Source: Polyodon spathula
Taxonomy: Eukaryota > Chordata > Actinopteri > Acipenseriformes > Polyodontidae
Reading direction: 5' to 3'
Length of the DNA: 64,000 nucleotides
Assembly (NCBI RefSeq): GCF_017654505.1
Contig: NC_054553.1
Location: forward strand, 6,766,618-6,830,617
The first letter of the stretch is position 1, and every line of letters begins with the position of its first letter. The notes under the pieces were generated by a model. It was not told where the DNA came from. It ran no database searches and saw nothing but the letters and a program-made list of their open reading frames with translations. Below are positions 62,246 through 64,000 of the stretch, one piece after another. The position numbers and the translations under genes were made by a program.

Positions 62246-64000
62246 TGCTTATTGAAGGTTGTTGTTGAAACATTTGTCTAAATAATCAAATTTCTTACTT
62301 CCGATGCGGTCATGATTTATAAATCAGGGATTGTATTCAGATCAAGGGAAAAACATGACTTCTTTCTCTCTCATTTATAATAATTCTCAGAACCCCTTCA
62401 CAGTATCCCTACTTCAGCAACTAACACTGATTGGCTTTGTATCTTAGCAACAGATTCTGGAAGGCCTAATTAACACCACCAACAGTGAATGAACTCCCCA
62501 GGCCCAGTCGTTGAACAGATGTTGCCGACCCTTGCACAATTAAGATCAGCCTCCAATACAAATTAAGCATTGTTTGTAATGCAATGAACAATATATGTAT
62601 ATATATAATGTGTGTGTGTTATTACATGTGTACTGTAGTGGAAGTTGGAATTCACTTAACAGAACATGTAAGGCTAAATTAACAATACATATTTGTAAAA
62701 TTGGGTTCACCTGTGACCCCATGTCTACTAGAATGGACATTTATCTAAATTACTTGTAATTAATATTTAATCTAGTTAAAGTGCACTAAAAACTATATAT
62801 AATGTGCATACTATAGTGCATTAATGTAGTTATAATAAATAAGTGTATTAGTTTTAATTCATCATTTCCTCTGCACTCACATATTCAAGATTTATCACCT
62901 AAATGGATTCATTGAGCCCGTGTTGTAAATAACTTTATATGAGCACTTGAACATGTTTTATGCAGACGTTCAAATATCCGACACAATGGCCTTCTATTTG
63001 TACAGCGTCCGATTTTCACAAAGCGAGAACGCAATTTGGAGTTTCATTTTGAGAATGCACTGACAGTTTAAACAAGTGTCAATGACAACTAATACAGAAC
63101 ACGAACTATCAATAGAAAGCCAATAATCACATTTAAAAAGTAAAAGAAAAAATAAAAAGATTAATTAGACCAGCACTCCATTAATAATGTGTATATGGAG
63201 ATCTCCATTATGGCCAGTACTAAGAATATTTTTCTCAACACAAGTCGTACCCTTCAAAAGCAGTGTTTGTTGTAAATGAATATACCCATTCATTTGGTTC
63301 AGTGCTCTATCTTTGTTACTTGTGATGGATTGGATTAATTTGCTCTAGTACCACGTTTGTGTTTAAAACTTGAGCAAACCCTGTCCTGGAGTAAATGATC
63401 GGCGATTATAAAAATGAAAGAAGTATTTTTAGAGCTGGTCTAGGGGTTAATAGGTCTTGGGTTCAAAATTGAGGCCAGTCCATGAATTAAGGTTGATCCA
63501 GGGTGGGGGAGAAGCATGTCTCTTGATCTTTCAGTGCTTCAGTGCTAACCCACCTAAAGAAATGTAAGCTCTTTTTAAATTATGTTCAATAGCAATGCAG
63601 CAATTCCACTCCAATAGCTAAGCATACTATAATGTGCAACTACAATTGTACGGGCAATTGGTAATTCATCCATACAATAGCTTCAAACACATCAAAACTA
63701 TAAGAAATGAAGTGTTTGTCTACTTGATTTTTCCTAGTGGATCTTGGTACTGTAACATGGTCTTGGTTGGTCTAGGTAACGCACTGGACTCCCATTAGGC
63801 TGTTCTGGATAAATACATGCATAAATAAATAAATAAATAAATAAAGTGTCTCAACCCCCACCACCCCAGCTCTCTGTGTAAGAATTTGCTCGCTCGCTCA
63901 CTCTCTCTCTCAGATGTGTGATACGATCATTAGCGTAAGGCAGCCAGGGCAGGCCTGCTCCAGAGCTTCAGAATCTGCTGCACTGTAAAGAGAAGCAGAT
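62246..64000. other. Non-coding to window end
   Basis: AT-rich. A tRNA-like head followed by an AAAT tail lies near 63756-63845 (GGTCTAGGTAACGCACTGG) and could be a short SINE remnant. A second A/B-box-like pair is near 63436-63466. No gene seen. Confidence 0.4.
63822..63845. repeat. (AAAT)n short tandem repeat
   Basis: About six AAAT/ATAA units. Confidence 0.9.

Noticed and set aside
63436..63845. Two tRNA-gene-like box pairs
   Set aside because: Boxes are imperfect, no cloverleaf could be drawn, and one is followed by an AAAT tail. A SINE remnant is more likely than a tRNA gene.

Overview
The window is a vertebrate intergenic-rich segment: long AT-rich non-coding DNA, many microsatellites, several interspersed repeats, and only three intact coding regions, each a single-exon class A G-protein-coupled receptor read on the minus strand. 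Two tRNA-headed SINEs near 15-16 kb, a CORE-type SINE near 32 kb, a Tc1-like transposase remnant and an apparent 5S-rRNA-derived SINE fit a non-teleost ray-finned fish. The SINE head at 14980 resembles elements I associate with sturgeon and paddlefish. That species guess comes from memory and is not proven by the sequence.

Layout. 1-1.45 kb: AT-rich sequence ending in clustered AATAAA signals, possibly the 3' UTR of a plus-strand neighbour (ITM2A expected from synteny). 2.0-2.5 kb: dead LINE reverse-transcriptase fragment. 8.3-9.3 kb: GPR174. 15-16.2 kb: two oppositely oriented SINEs with a shared tail. 22.2-22.8 kb: a CpG-richer patch with octamer and CCAAT motifs. 27.0-28.0 kb: P2RY10 with a clear splice acceptor 5' of the start codon. 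28.9-29.6 kb: truncated Tc1-like element abutting a SINE scrap. 32.3 kb: CORE-type SINE. 34.0-34.5 kb: MITE with a perfect central hairpin, then a tetranucleotide repeat and a second hairpin. 35 kb: possible first exon of P2RY10. 37.4 and 48.6 kb: two copies of an unnamed ~400 bp direct repeat on either side of LPAR4. 43.9 kb: small inverted-repeat element. 45.9-47.2 kb: LPAR4, its 5' UTR, a 17-codon upstream ORF and a strong splice acceptor. 54.0 kb: ~70 bp of nearly pure G. 58.8 kb: 284 bp MITE. 62 kb: 5S-derived SINE.

The gene order LPAR4 - P2RY10 - GPR174, all in the same direction, matches the conserved vertebrate block at human Xq21.1. P2RY10 and GPR174 are close paralogues that bind lysophosphatidylserine and are used mainly by lymphocytes. 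LPAR4 is a lysophosphatidic acid receptor. The cluster is therefore a set of lysophospholipid receptors. No new enzyme system, CRISPR, toxin or viral locus was seen. The less ordinary content is in the repeats and the candidate regulatory sites.
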